DNA of 64,000 nt from Schistosoma mansoni (taxonomy: Eukaryota > Platyhelminthes > Trematoda > Strigeidida > Schistosomatidae), in the NCBI RefSeq assembly GCF_000237925.1, contig NC_031498.1, forward strand, positions 10,442,422 to 10,506,421, written 5' to 3'. Positions 10,901 to 22,905 of the stretch are shown one piece after another. Numbering within the stretch: position 1 is the first letter of the stretch; every line of letters begins with the position of its first letter. Made by a program: the position numbers and the translations under genes. The notes under the pieces are model-generated. The model had not been told where the DNA came from. It made no database searches and saw nothing but the letters and a program-made list of their open reading frames with translations.

Positions 10901-13900
10901 TTGTTACTAGTATTAGATGTGAAACAACAATCTTTGTTGTTTTATGTAAGTAGATTAAAGTTATTACAGCTCCGTAATCAAATTTAGGTTCGCGTTAATA
11001 GGCTTTGAGAGACAACACTTCGTGGGGGGTAGCCGCACAAACATAATTAAATAGCGAACGGTTCACACCTACAACAAAGCTGGTGAACGCTTTTAATACA
11101 ACGCATTTTCGTTATCTGTTTACATTATATAGTACTTAACAAATTGGATAGGGGAATATTATATACTTTGCCTCTAATTAACTTTCTGGGAATTCGCAAA
11201 AGAACATCAGACTTTGTCATATTCTGTTAAGTTATAAACAGAACCTAATGAAAATAAACAAATTCAAATTGTTTTTTGCTAGTTCCAATTTTCGCTAATT
11301 TTAAAAAGCAGAATGCTTGTAACTATAGATGATTATAATTAACGTGTAACGGTACTGGGATCGCGCTTTGATACTGTATTCGTACGTTAAGAAGATTTTC
11401 TAGTCTTCCTACTAAGAAATAATGGTCCCCAAATGCTAATTTTCTGTATTTAGCCTGTAACTATAAATTGAGCTTATTTCAGAAAATGGGTAGCAATGAA
11501 ATCAAGCGAGCATTTTTCATCTTAATTTAAAACTTTTTAGTTGTATATGCTTGCGTTCCAGTGTTGATTTTCTCAATGGGGACTAAAGATCGGAATGGAG
11601 AAATATTCAGCTAGCAAGCTCTGAATAAGATAAGACGAGCGTGTTGAATTTCACTGTAACCTAATGCCCATCTAAAATATAATACACAGCATATATTTTG
11701 ACTGAATAGTATGTGACTAAGAGATGTCATACAATACGGAAATAAAAACAATATTAATAACAGAACAAAAGAGTGTACTAAAACTAAGAAAAGCAAATTA
11801 TTGGTTAATGGAGGTAATTAAGAAACAATAGGCTATAAGATATAATAATTATAAGAAAATGTAGCTTTTTCAAGCAATATTCGTTGGAAAGTAGAAGTGC
11901 GCTGTCGAAGATCTCAAATTACTTTGTACAAAATTATTTCACATCTATTTGCATTCCATTCTAACGTGTGCGATCAAAGAGTGTTATCTTTGAATTTCGT
12001 TTAAGAAAAGCACAGTATAAACTAGTATAGTATTAAACTAACTGGAAATATGGCTTAACAAAACAACAGATCGATAAACTTACCAGTAAGGAAAGATATA
12101 GAAGCAAACAATAAAAAACGTTTATATTCATGCGAAAAATTAGAAACGTTATTTACCTGATCAAAGTTAGAGCCCGGTTCCATATTACCTTTCTTTGTTA
12201 AAGCAAGCCATTGGTCAAGATCACTGCTTAAACTATCAATATTTACCAACTGGTCAGTGTAGAAAACAAATGATACAAAACGAAAAAACCATCCACGTGA
12301 ACCTCTGGTTACGTCCGAAATTCGCAGGTCGTCCCAAATAGACGTGCGCCCCGATAAGATATTTACAATTAATTTTATGTATTCAACTGATGTTGGATCC
12401 CCACCAACATGATCGAATTCTCCTGAAGACAGTCGATGTTCACACTCTGACTGCCAGTAATTCCACGCCTGCGAAAACTGAGCACCATACTCAGTCCACA
12501 TACCTAACACCAATAAAAAGGACAAGCATTTCTAGAAAACACATATCTCGAAACTTTTACATCATAGACTAAGGATAGTGGATTTCAAGTAACTAATGAA
12601 AATAAAAAGTGAAAGTAGAAGACAAAACTTAAGTTCCTCACACCTATGTTCACGATAAAGACAAAGATTCCAAGCATTGAGTAAAGCCTATCAAGTAGGT
12701 AAACACATTTATGGTTGAGTTACAAGCAAGAATTAACAACCAGTAAAAGCTCACCAAATTAGTGTTATATATGGGTGTTATCAAAAATGAACAGTGAGTA
12801 TCGATAATGATTTGAGTGGAAATTACATGGGCATTTATAAAGATATCTGATGTGGTCATGTTGATCGGCCCCACTAAAGAAATAAATTTTGTGGAATAGA
12901 GTTTGAATTTCCGTGTTTGCCACAAACTCTTCAAAAAAGAGATGTAGAATATTCATTTTCGGCAGATTGGAAACAATTTTAGGAAATAAACTAATTGCAA
13001 GTAATTAATCATACGGGATTCTTACTAGAAGTGTGCAGTTTTAGGTCTCATTCAACCTATATATTTCATTTGAGTGATACCTGATGCCTTTGATATCATT
13101 TTATTTAGTTTTATAAAATAAAATTATTCAGACCCAATGAGTATTGATTTGGATTATTACAATATTAATCAGTTATTACCAGGAACTAACGGGATAACTA
13201 TAATGACGAACAACTCAGGATTTAAATGGTTTATTTGGAGATTAAAATTGTCATAGCTTTCAAGTAATAAAACAAATAAATCAAAGAACAAATATTTTAT
13301 TGAGATCTACTTTAGGTAATGAGACCAACTACTGAATTTCCCGAAAATGCACAAGTTAAAAATATGTCTTAGGCAAAATTACTTGCCTTCTTTTTCAGCA
13401 TGAGAAGCGACTGGCATAGAAGCTAGAAGTTGACGTAGACTTCGGAGACCACGACCGTTAGAATTAGAATGCAGGACAAGCAAACTTGCTGCTTCCTGAC
13501 ACCTAGCTTGTAAAACCAAGCTTAAAACTGTTGGCCAAAAGTCCTTGTTGGTTTCCCATGATTTAAGATTATTCAGTTTATCATGTAATAAAATATGACC
13601 GGATTGCTCTCTGCTTGCACTATCCAAAATCTCTCGAGCGCAATTAGCCGCTTCCTGGGACTGTACATAAAACCAACTACAGAGATTGAATGCTAAATAT
13701 CCAGGTGGAGATACCTAAAATAATGGGAATAAAAGTAAGAAGTTTTTATCTTCCGAAGAATTGATTTGCATAACTGTAATACCAACAGCAGGTACTATGA
13801 TATATCATACGAAATTTCTCATGGTATGACTGGCGTTTTAAGTCGCTTATGATTTATTCTTCCCAATATACAAAAGCTGCAGAGAGATGCATCTAGGTAT

Positions 13901-16247
13901 GAGAGATAAGAATGTCTGGGCTGGGAACTTAATACTAGGATTTTTCGTATCAGGAAACTGGACTAGACACATTTACAATTATTGACAAATCCCACCGAAA
14001 GACTTACTGGTGTAACATTTTTAACTAATAGCTTGTATAAAATTGTACGAAATCTGCCATATAAGTGAATCTTTATGATTAAAAACAATACAGCAATAAA
14101 AATCAATAAGTACATCCATGAGGGTTAAAAACCGGGAAAAGGAGAACACTAAGATTATTGCCAAGTATGCGCTAAATTTTCAATATATACGCTTACTGAG
14201 TAACAGTCAACTTTGAGTCTGTGATAGAACAGTAATAGCTTACTTATAAATATTTAGGATTGTTTGACATACTATTTATTGAGTTTAGTCGGTGAATGGA
14301 CATAAAACCTGGTACTAAGTACCAAAGTTAGAATGCGCCACACAAAATATACGGATAACATTGTAAAGATAATCACATAGCAGTGTACAAATTGATGAGA
14401 GGTGAATTCAGTCAACCAATTCGTCTATTCCATAAATGACTTAAGTTAGAAAAAGTTATAATAACGTTATGCATTTGAATTGATTTCGAGAGGAATATTT
14501 CACACTCAAGTTAGAAATTCACCCAAAAAATCTACACGTTCGCTTCGTATTAAGAGAATTGAATTTTGTATACACGGTCGTATGAGGCTTAGTTTCATTC
14601 TGAACATCGGGTTAGATGGCTAGTAAATCCATTAAAGACAGAGAAAGTGTTACCTCCTGATGTTCATTTTTGATAAAGTGGGACAAAATCATGTGTATTG
14701 TTCAATATTATTTTTTATACAGCCACACGTTTGAGTAGGCATTAGCACCTACGGTCTGACTCTTGTGTGATTGAAACACCAATGATATAGACAAATAGAT
14801 TCTAATTACAAAGTATATGCTCAATCGACACATCCCGTTAAGACGCGGATATAAAGAGTCGAGCGCGAGTGTTTTGGACGCTTAAATTTTATACATTCCT
14901 ATAGGCAGAAAGACGAAACCATGAGAAGCTAAGGAGACAGGTGTGTCTACTAAAAATACTACACATTAATTTAACTCAAATACAGGCACTGAGTAAAATA
15001 ATAGGGGTATAGACACACACAAGCGCACATAAGGCGTATAAATGTAGAATTACAGGGACATGAACGTAAGAGGTACATATACCACAGGTAACGATTTCCT
15101 ATGAAAAAAATGAAGTTATTAGGAAAATAAAAATGACTCAATAGTCACATGCTACCTGAGTTGCCTAAGTCTATCCAGAGGCTGGGACCGATTACGTGGA
15201 TGTGTAATAACAAAGAAAATGCTACAAGTTTTATTAAAATTATGATACGTTTGGATGGAATCCCTTTTTAGGGGTGCCACCACAAGAAATTACAAAAGAC
15301 AGATCTAAATACTGATTAAAAGTCAAAAGACTGAGGATTGGTGAGGTCCCGGTGAATATGCAAATAAATGTATATAAATTTTCATCGATGTCAGATCAAG
15401 CAGTATAAAGTTACTGGAAACTATTTAAATGCCTGTACGCTATGAAATAAACGACGGTTATTGGGTGAGAGCTGATGATACTAGCGGCATCCCTGAACGT
15501 CAATAAGTGAAGTGAGTACCGATTGGTAATTCAGTGAGTGAAGGCTACATTTAAGTAAGGTGATAATGTCACACTGATATGGAAGATTTTATTTTAAAAA
15601 CACAAAGAGTACTGTTAAATAGATGTGCAACGATAAGGTGTGTTGATGGGTGGTGGCTGTTCATGACACTGTTTTATAAAATTAAGCTCCGAATGATGTG
15701 AAAGTAAAAACAAGACCACTAACCAGAGCAGCCGGATAGCGAGGACAACAATGCTATCTAACTAAGGCGGTCACAGAGATTGGATCGATCACCCACTCTG
15801 TTATATCTGAACAATCTTGGGTTCTGTACTCGGGGGTCATTTTACCGCTCGGGCTACCCAATGTGTATGAGAATTGGAGTTCTCGGACCTACGTAGTTCA
15901 AGTATATAGGTATATGCAAATGATACACATGTGGTATCGTACAAAGGAAACGCTGAGCTGCAAAACTGTCTGCCCTATGTCTAAAAAAATCAACAGCCTA
16001 ATCTATCAAGTGGAAGACTTAAAAAAGTGGTTGCATGTGCTAAGGTAAGGCGATTAACAACCTCCCCTGAGAGAATGCTTATGGTTATGTGTGTATGTCA
16101 GGAAATACTAGGGCGGTAGCCATGGTGTGAATAATATGCATATTATGTGTAAGAGTCAGTCTAGTGTAGCGAATATGGTTTCTTTAGGAGCAGTGAACAT
16201 GTGCATGCTATGGGATGCATGGGATAAAGCCTGTGCTACTGGTGAGC

Positions 16248-16287
<40 letters not shown>

Positions 16288-18153
16288 CATGATAAAATGT
16301 GAAAGTTTGAAGGGAAATAGCTGGTAAGCACCCACTCTTTATTCGAGTAAAACATGACTACTAAGTCAAGTCTTAGGTCATTGCATCACATAGCTATCCT
16401 TCAGAGTTTAATTATGTGACGTCTGCCCAAACCTTACCCATCAATATAAGACATTTTTACTTCGAGTGGAAAATATGGACGTCAGTGTTGCACTAACGTT
16501 TACTTTAACTTGTCACTCAGTTTTTATGCGATGGACCTTTCGATAATCCATAGGTTTAGTCAAAGATGATGAATAAAGCAGATAGTGAGTAAATATATTA
16601 ACCTAAATTAGTGAGACTACTTATATATCTTGTGCTGTTTTACGTACTTTAGATAACACTTCAGTCATTTGTCTAATAGGAATACCCATACGGAGTAAAA
16701 CAGGTGAGTAGGAAACAATAACAACTACCGATCTACATGGTAGAAACGACTCTGTACGTTTTTGTTCACCGATCTAGTGAATTATCACCTTGTTATCAGA
16801 AGTGCACTTAATACATTTCGTTTTTGATTAACAAACAGACAAACAGTTTCATCTAGGATACAAAAACGTAGTTTCAAGTTCCTGCTCTTGAAATCAACGA
16901 GAACATAAAATATTCATAGTCATGGAAAAAGAATGGAGATTGGTAGATGAAAGATATCAGATCATCTGCAACTATAAGTCAATAATCTACAACTACCAAT
17001 ATAGCCCAATAGAAAAGTCAAAAGTTCCATGAGCCAGTGGTGCGTTTAGGTTCAGTCAATCATCAGTTCTTCCAACTTACTCTTACGCCACCTAAAATTC
17101 TCTCATCAACTGACTTGATACTTTTGCCGAGTACCCTATGTTTAACAAAACTATCCTCTAATTAGTCGTCTCACAATATATCTATGACTAAGAACCCACA
17201 GCCTACACATGTCTTTTACTTTATTAGTACATGTTTCACGGCCACATAATAATGTGTTGCAAACCAATTTACAAAATACTTACTTTTTTTTGGTCTCAGA
17301 TTTTGACGAGAAACCCACTCATTCACTTAGCTAAAGAGTTTAGGCATTATAGCTGATGTCAGTTCGTGATGAAAACCCTAAATCTAATCCCTAACCTTAA
17401 CCACAAACTCTTAATCGTGATTCAAATTCCTCACACTGGTTTATAATCATCGTTTGGTTCTAGTTATTAGATGGACACTCTCAAGGCCAGTCTAGCGTCG
17501 CCCAAAGGTCGTCCATAAATTATGATCTGGCCGGTGTCGATTTACTCTTAAGTCAACAAGAGGGCGAAAATAAATAAGGGTGATGGCACATTAAATTGAG
17601 GCAAATCAGAGGACACGTTTTACGTATGAAGCGAACATACCTGGATAAAAATCAGTTCCGCAAGATGCCACAAGAGCTCTAATGTTTGAATCAGATTACC
17701 TTGGGCAAGTAGATGAGCGGCCCTCGCCTCGTTTGAACCTGTCGAAAGTTCTGAAAGAAATTAGATTTGCTTAATTACTTAGAAATGTGAAGATTTCATT
17801 CGAACACACAGCTAATGCAGCTCTGTATTGAATGCTGTGGGTGATAAATCTAAAGGGGATTACTTCAACAACCAAACTCACGAGTTCTGTACTGAGCATT
17901 TTTGAAGTGCCGAAAACACCTCTTTTTAAAATTAGGTCTAAGGTACTCTAAACCTACCGAAGGAACTTTTGACAAGGCGTTTCATAAACTCATCGTTGTA
18001 TATTGACGTGCCCCATTTAACATTCTCAATGAGTATTTCGTTGAAAGTGGATTTATTTGAGGCAGTTGGCTTCCTAAAAATCCCCAGTTCGTTTTCTGAT
18101 AACCAAACATGATTTAAGGGGCCAGGGACTCCTACAACTAAGGGACTTTCCAT
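7044..18153 (-). CDS. NUP85: Nucleoporin NUP85 (Y-complex), seven exons
   Basis: Structural nucleoporin of the Y-shaped (NUP107-160) scaffold of the nuclear pore. Exons on the minus strand: 17958-18153, 17641-17750, 13387-13714, 12157-12503, 10353-10557, 9445-9665, 7044-7904; the phases agree at all joins and give 755 residues (human about 656). Blocks recalled from human NUP85 align in order: VVGVPG near residue 10, LELLWHLAELIFIQ at 89-102, DFWPTVLSLVLQAR, WNYWQSECEHRL, LSNWWFIAHFTNLL, SLVEFFLLGYIESL, GWALMARDYSMI and the C-terminal helices. It is all alpha-helical with no signal peptide or membrane span. The start is the first in-frame ATG of the first exon, with a stop upstream at 18187-18189. 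The N-terminal part before residue 89 is shorter than in human, so a small exon may be missed. The intron after exon 3 uses a GC donor. A TTTATT (minus AATAAA) lies at 6725-6730, a possible poly(A) signal. Confidence 0.92.
9445..9665 (-). CDS. NUP85: NUP85 exon 6
   Basis: Residues 396-469. The acceptor is TACATGTGCAG and the donor AACTGG|GTAGGT. It contains LVEFFLLGYIESLASETSLL and LGYLDHCKSGR, aligning with human REFLLLEYASGLFAHPSLW and VDYFDYCPELGR. Confidence 0.92.
10353..10557 (-). CDS. NUP85: NUP85 exon 5
   Basis: Residues 328-396. The acceptor is TTTTTACCTCAG and the donor AATT|GTAAGT. It encodes LSNWWFIAHFTNLLNH, nearly the same as the human LSNWWFVAHLTDLLDH block, which is one of the best-conserved parts of the protein. 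It is short and easily missed. Confidence 0.92.
12157..12503 (-). CDS. NUP85: NUP85 exon 4
   Basis: Residues 212-327. The acceptor is TTGGTGTTAG and the donor GATCAG|GTAAAT. It contains WNYWQSECEHRL, equivalent to human WQHWHEECERYL, and a conserved aromatic-rich WFFRFVSFVFYTD helix. Confidence 0.9.
13387..13714 (-). CDS. NUP85: NUP85 exon 3 (GC donor)
   Basis: Residues 103-212, from VSPPGYLAFNLCSWF to MPVASHAEKEG. The acceptor is ATTTTAG|GTATCT. The only donor that keeps the reading frame into exon 4 is GAAG|GCAAGT at 13386-13385, a consensus GC-AG donor; the overlapping GT two bases on would give an early stop. Confidence 0.88.
14100..16252. other. NUP85 intron 2, probable unclassified repeat
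   Basis: The 3.9 kb intron contains a somewhat GC-richer stretch at about 15160-16250 that ends directly in a TA microsatellite. No coding similarity is seen. Its base composition and simple-repeat tail suggest an inserted repeat, but I cannot place it in a family. Confidence 0.3.
16253..16286. repeat. TA microsatellite
   Basis: Seventeen uninterrupted TA units in NUP85 intron 2. Confidence 0.95.
17040..17295 (-). mobile_element. Old RTE-type LINE remnant, sister of the 30.6 kb copy
   Basis: The reverse complement of this stretch matches 30600-30830 over more than 200 bp, including shared departures from the better LINE copy (for example TAAACATAGGGTACTCGRCAAAAG-type sequence and the GACGACTAATTAGAGGATAG region). 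It corresponds to the region after the RT domain. It is heavily decayed and lies in NUP85 intron 2. Confidence 0.65.
17641..17750 (-). CDS. NUP85: NUP85 exon 2
   Basis: Residues 66-102. The acceptor is TTTCTTTCAG and the donor ATCCAG|GTATGT. It encodes LIQTLELLWHLAELIFIQ, which aligns with the human segment ending ELIWNLCEILFIE. It is too short to show up as a long open reading frame. Confidence 0.88.
17958..18153 (-). CDS. NUP85: NUP85 exon 1
   Basis: Residues 1-66, starting MESPLVVGVPG. It resembles the vertebrate N-terminus (a V-x-x-x-PGV motif, then a tryptophan/aspartate-rich strand). The donor is TTCG|GTAGGT, phase 1. A longer in-frame reading to 18177 exists but lacks an ATG. Confidence 0.8.
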
Positions 18154-18189
18154 CCGGAAAGTAGCGCAAACGTTCAAAATCTGGCTTTA

Positions 18190-20500
18190 AATTCTGTGGC
18201 CTTCAGACTTGGACAAGTCTCTGGGTCATTGGAGATGGGTCTCAGTTATGATAAAATATAACACAGTTTTAGTTTGGAAAGGAGAGGAGGCTTGGTGGTC
18301 TGTGTAAGTCCTGGCTATGAGGGTTTCTGGTGATCCAACTTTCCTCTGGAGCCTCAACGACGTGCTCAGGTAATGAATTCAACTCGTTGATTATTCGACG
18401 GGAAAGTCGATAGTCAGCTGACAAGTAATTCGTTCTGAGCTTGTGAACGTTTTTCGAGTGTCCTCGTAAATTTTATGTTTTGTAAGACTAAAAAATGAGA
18501 GCATTTTGCTTGTTTTATTTACTAAACGTAGAAAGCAATGGCTAATAGAGTATTCTGGAAAGCAATCTTAGATTTCATCATTCTCTTTTTGTAAATGATG
18601 GTCTTGGCTGGAGTTCCATTACACTTACATGGAGAATTGTTTTGTAAACGTAGTGGTTGGGTATGCATGATTTCCGGTGTCTATAAGGCTGAAGTGAGTG
18701 CTTCTTTGTTATGGGTTCTGTTTCGGTCATTTTATCGTCTCCTTACAACTTTTAAAGTTCCAGTGGGGAATATGTACACCACGTACGGAAAGGCTAGGAT
18801 ATTGATACATGATTTTTATCAGTTGAGGACTTTTTGATGATTTTGATGTCTGAATTGATATCTCACTTTTTCAAAATGAAATTTACACCATTATCACCAA
18901 CTACTTTTCAGACTGGTGTAAAATATTTTTTGAGTTAATCGTTGTTTGTATCCTGGATTCTTACCGTGACTACTTCTTACGTTCATTCTAAAAACCAACC
19001 TCAGCCTCCCTCTCGGACTGATGTATGTTAATGTTAAAAGTGCCACCTTTCCTATTCAAGTTTTTCTTATTTTGTGGCAAACAGAGCAATTTACAATCGG
19101 TTGAATATCTCAGCTTTACAGGTTGATCTACAGCAGGTGGACTGTGAAACCCACCCTCAACCTGATGTGGACGCTCATCAGGGTTTCTTACTGTGTGTGC
19201 TGCTAACGGTCCCTAAAAATTACAAGCAACGCACAGCCATAAATAATCACACTCTTCCTATGCCAAGACACGAAGGTCACTGCTTAGTGGAATGCGAATG
19301 AGTTCAAACGAGCAAGCAACCAATTCATAGAGACAATAAGAGAATAAAGGCTTCAATATCAGATTAAGCTAACATATAACTTCGTCTTCAGTCCGAAGAG
19401 CTTATTCCCCTGAATAGCTCTTCAACAACAGACCGAAACCGGGGTTTCTAAGTTGTCCGGTCCTGATTGCTCGACCAACAACGAAAGTCATTCCCCTAAA
19501 CTTCTGGGAGACAGCATCTTCAAACATTTCGATCGTCCTATACACACTACATTGACGAGCACCTTACGTGCAACTCAACAGAATTTTCATAAATGAACTC
19601 GAGTGCTGAATTAGTGCATCAGAAACTGTAACAGTTAAATGAGGATATTTCTCCTGGGCGGAACATGGTTCATTTTGCTATATTGAGAGGGGCGATTTCA
19701 ATTTCAGCAAAACCTTTTGGTGTGTTGTTCGCATATTCGCTAAACCGAAGCATGGCATCAGAAAATCGAGAGCTGGCTCGCATTACACCAATTTTCAAAG
19801 GTTGACGCAGCTAAAATTCATGTTATCGGCCGACAGCACTTCGCTCAATATACTAAAAATTTTTGAAGTTCCTGATAAACAGTGGTCTACGTGACTGCTT
19901 CTAATCGATAAACTTTTATCACCTCAAGAGTACGATTAAGGTTAATTCTTCAGGTATTGTTTATAGATTATGGGTCAAAGTCCTAGTGACAGTCGATATT
20001 TCGCGGTCGCATCCAGGAAATTGAGTTTGTTTTGTCAAACTTTTGATTAATTAAGTGGTTGTTTGTTAAGAAAATCTTAGCCCTTGGAAGATGTTAAGAT
20101 ATTTCCCAGAATTTTCTCTAAAATTTCAACGGGGACTACCAAAGTCAATCGTTTTTCTTCGATCGCAAAGGCCTTGAGTTGTGCATCTTAGGGTTTGCAA
20201 CTTTTGATGTCCAAATATTACTCCCGTTTAGTTTTCACAGTTGATTATACAAGCACGAAGAAGCATAGTGAGAAAGATGCACGTTGCAGAGCATTTGCTT
20301 TCAGTAGCTAGCTCTAATAATTAGTTGTTAGCCGGTAGGCTTCATTTCTCCGTACAAACAACTCATTGGAAGCCTTTTAACCTGTGAAAAGTCTGTTTTT
20401 CTCTCAAAGGTAGCATTTCATTTGAGGTTAATGCAAATCAATGTAATCTTTTATAACTAGCGTTGTGTCATTTATCTTTGTTTAATTAAATTGATATTTA
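18190..20500. other. Spacer upstream of NUP85, no clear gene
   Basis: Upstream of the NUP85 start. Two modest open stretches (18595-18837 and 19074-19301, plus strand) resemble nothing I know. No TATA box or initiator can be called with confidence. The NUP85 promoter and 5' UTR should lie just above 18153. Confidence 0.35.
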
Positions 20501-20526
20501 CTATTATTACATCTTTAAATATATTA

Positions 20527-21070
20527 ATGCCAGACTTCGTCAATGCTACTCCTGGTTCAACTGGCCTTGGGTTAGAATAAACGCTCATCGAGGGGTAAGT
20601 GAAGAATAAACCGATTTATTAGTGATCCAATATGTAGAAAGATATTTTCTCGATTTGGTAAAGATATTACAGTGTGAGTTTAATGAATTTGATACGCCCG
20701 ATATTTTTGCTATTGACGACCTAGAGCGCCATGAAATTCTACAAAACAATTTCATTACTCCAGAATGCTTCACTGGTTGACAAAGATCGAGGAAACTCTC
20801 CCATGGTACGAAATTATGGCAGGATCTGGGGATAGAAATTGTGTTGAGAATGAGTGAGGTCACTGGCCAACGGACCTTCAATGGACTGTTCGATTCTTTG
20901 CTTCGTTCTCCCGCTGGTTTTAAAAACATAGAATGTCATGTATCTGACTAAATTTCAGAAATCGCTTGAAACGTAGTGACGAAATCCGTCAAACCGAAGA
21001 AAAGAAACCTGCTGATCTCTTCCTTACAGTTATGCGCTTCCACAAACTTTTAAGTGACCACAGACGGTTG
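20527..21070 (+). pseudogene. Possible degraded host gene copy, product unknown
   Basis: Protein-like composition appears on the plus strand in successive frames: an acidic, hydrophobic stretch near 20620-20780 (ILQCEFNEFDTPDIFAIDD), another near 20860-20950 (LLRSPAGFKNIECHVSD), and a charged helical stretch near 20960-21070 (ADLFLTVMRFHKLLSDHRR). No proper splice sites separate the frames, which suggests one decayed coding sequence. I do not recognise the family. It could be a dead retrocopy, or exons of a real gene whose splice sites I failed to see. Confidence 0.35.
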
Positions 21071-21469
21071 GGAACTATTAAATTAAGGTTCTGGTCCGAC
21101 AAAACCGACATCACTAATTGCCTTTGACACCACAATATCCACAACAAGTTGCTCTGGAGTGTTAGAAAACCTACGGAACCATAAGTAGTTCTCGGGATAA
21201 TCTCTCTTCTGTGCGTTAACTTTAACCGTAGCTGGTGGATTAAGACGTACATCATGCAATGCACCTCTGTGATTGTGGCACGATATCACTCCAATACTCT
21301 CTGACTTTCATATCCTTCCTTAAATTTTGAACGATCGCATGCAGGACGAGCTTTTTATTCTGCAGGTGTCAAATAGAAAGAGATACGTATATACGACACA
21401 ATTTTTGTGTACATGACCGTGGTTTTATGCATCTCTCCTTACTGGAGTTTTGTTACTGTCGACGTCCTA

Positions 21470-21690
21470 ATGCTTATCGTTTGCATGGATCTGCCACCAC
21501 ATGACAACTCGCCCACTGGACCAGGTAAGTGAATGTTTGAAGATTCCAACACTAATTTTTCGTTTCTGAAGGTTTATTTTATGATTACGGATTATATCCT
21601 GTTTTGATCAAACATTCAACTGACAGACACTTTCCTTCGGCAAATAATGATTATCCAGGACCGTCCAAAATTTAATTTAGTCCAGTATGT
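21470..21690 (+). pseudogene. Possible exon remnants, Pro-Gly-rich
   Basis: A reading MDLPPHDNSPTGP ends at a good donor (CCAG|GTAAGT near 21526). A reading FYDYGLYPVLIKHSTDR follows a plausible acceptor (TTTCTGAAG near 21573) and runs into SANNDYPGPSK. The spacing and the PGP motifs recall sperm-tail PG-rich proteins, but the match is weak and the reading soon meets a stop. It may belong with the preceding remnant. Confidence 0.25.
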
Positions 21691-22583
21691 GTAACTAGGG
21701 ATGATACATATAATACCAGAGCTGAGGGACCATCTTTCCCCCCAAAAAGCGCTCCGACTTGCTTTTGTAAAGCAATAGGTAACAAAGCAGACGTGTAGAA
21801 TTATGGTCTGATTCAGTTTTAGTTCCACTATAATAATAGACCTAATCCCAAAACTGTGGATTTGTCATAATGTGACCACCTAATCTATGAGATCTTACGT
21901 GGAATTTCCATCACTGTCCCCATTGACTCATCCAATCCTGACTATCAGCAGTATGATGTCTAACACTTCTGAAGAACAGATTTGACTAGGGAAGGGAGTA
22001 GTATATTTGGCACAAGAACATGGAGTTACATGGAATGACCGTGCTTTCATGACCTGGTCGTGACATTTCCAATAATTATTCCCACGTTCACCATTACTGA
22101 CCTTCTTTGTGTTAACTATTCAATGTAGAGCGTCTCAATTATCTCATGTTCTGCTTGGAGGATCGTGTGTTCGGAACGAACACCACTACACCACTACACT
22201 CTCTCACCAAAATCAATGTGACGTTGGTTTGACACCAAAACGGGTGGGATTGCTGCGTACCGGAGCTTATCGAAAGAATAAAAATAATCCTCCGGGCACT
22301 GACAAACTAAAACACAAATGAAAAGAATGTGGGAAATACATTTAACAATTTCAAGATGTCTCTTTTAGTTCTCAGCACGCTTCAAATGAAAATCCACATC
22401 AGTATTATTATTTTAGCCTAACATAATGAAGAATGGTTTGGTATAGAAATATTTTAACAAATCACAATAAGATGCATAGTAATAACTGTTGGTTAGTAGC
22501 TAAACGTGTGGGCGGTATAAGCATTTTGTGCTTTAAAATAGAAAAACGATCAATACTGTTTCAGTGTTTATATTGGTATGGTT

Positions 22584-22905
22584 GAAGATACGACTAGTAT
22601 TCTAACTTTACAATTAGCTACCAGTAGCACCTTCTATATTCGAAACCTTCTTGGCCAATGGAAATCAGAAGTCAGACGAGAAGAAGTAGGAAAGATATAT
22701 TTGATACGTTATCAATATATCTAGAAGCGTTTGTTCTAAGCTGACTAGTGAACGTAGGAGCAGTGTTCCACACCGAGTTGAAAGTGATCTGGTACGGATG
22801 CATGACCGAAAGCTTTCAGTTAAATAAGTCCACTTAAACAACGTGGTCGGCATCCAATGTCGAACACTTAATGAGCTATTGATTTTGGGGAATTATTTAC
22901 AGCTA
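22584..22905 (+). repeat. Interspersed repeat A, copy 2
   Basis: Roughly 320 bp from GAAGATACGACTAGT to GGGGAATTATTTACAGCTACA, about 93 percent alike by eye to 39030-39356. The first 110 bp also match 1276-1390. At two of the three sites it adjoins Ty3-type sequence, so it may be an end region of such an element; at this site it stands alone. No coding capacity. Confidence 0.75.

Noticed and set aside
16127-16327. 66-codon frame containing a YI repeat
   Set aside because: The repeat is the translated TA microsatellite.
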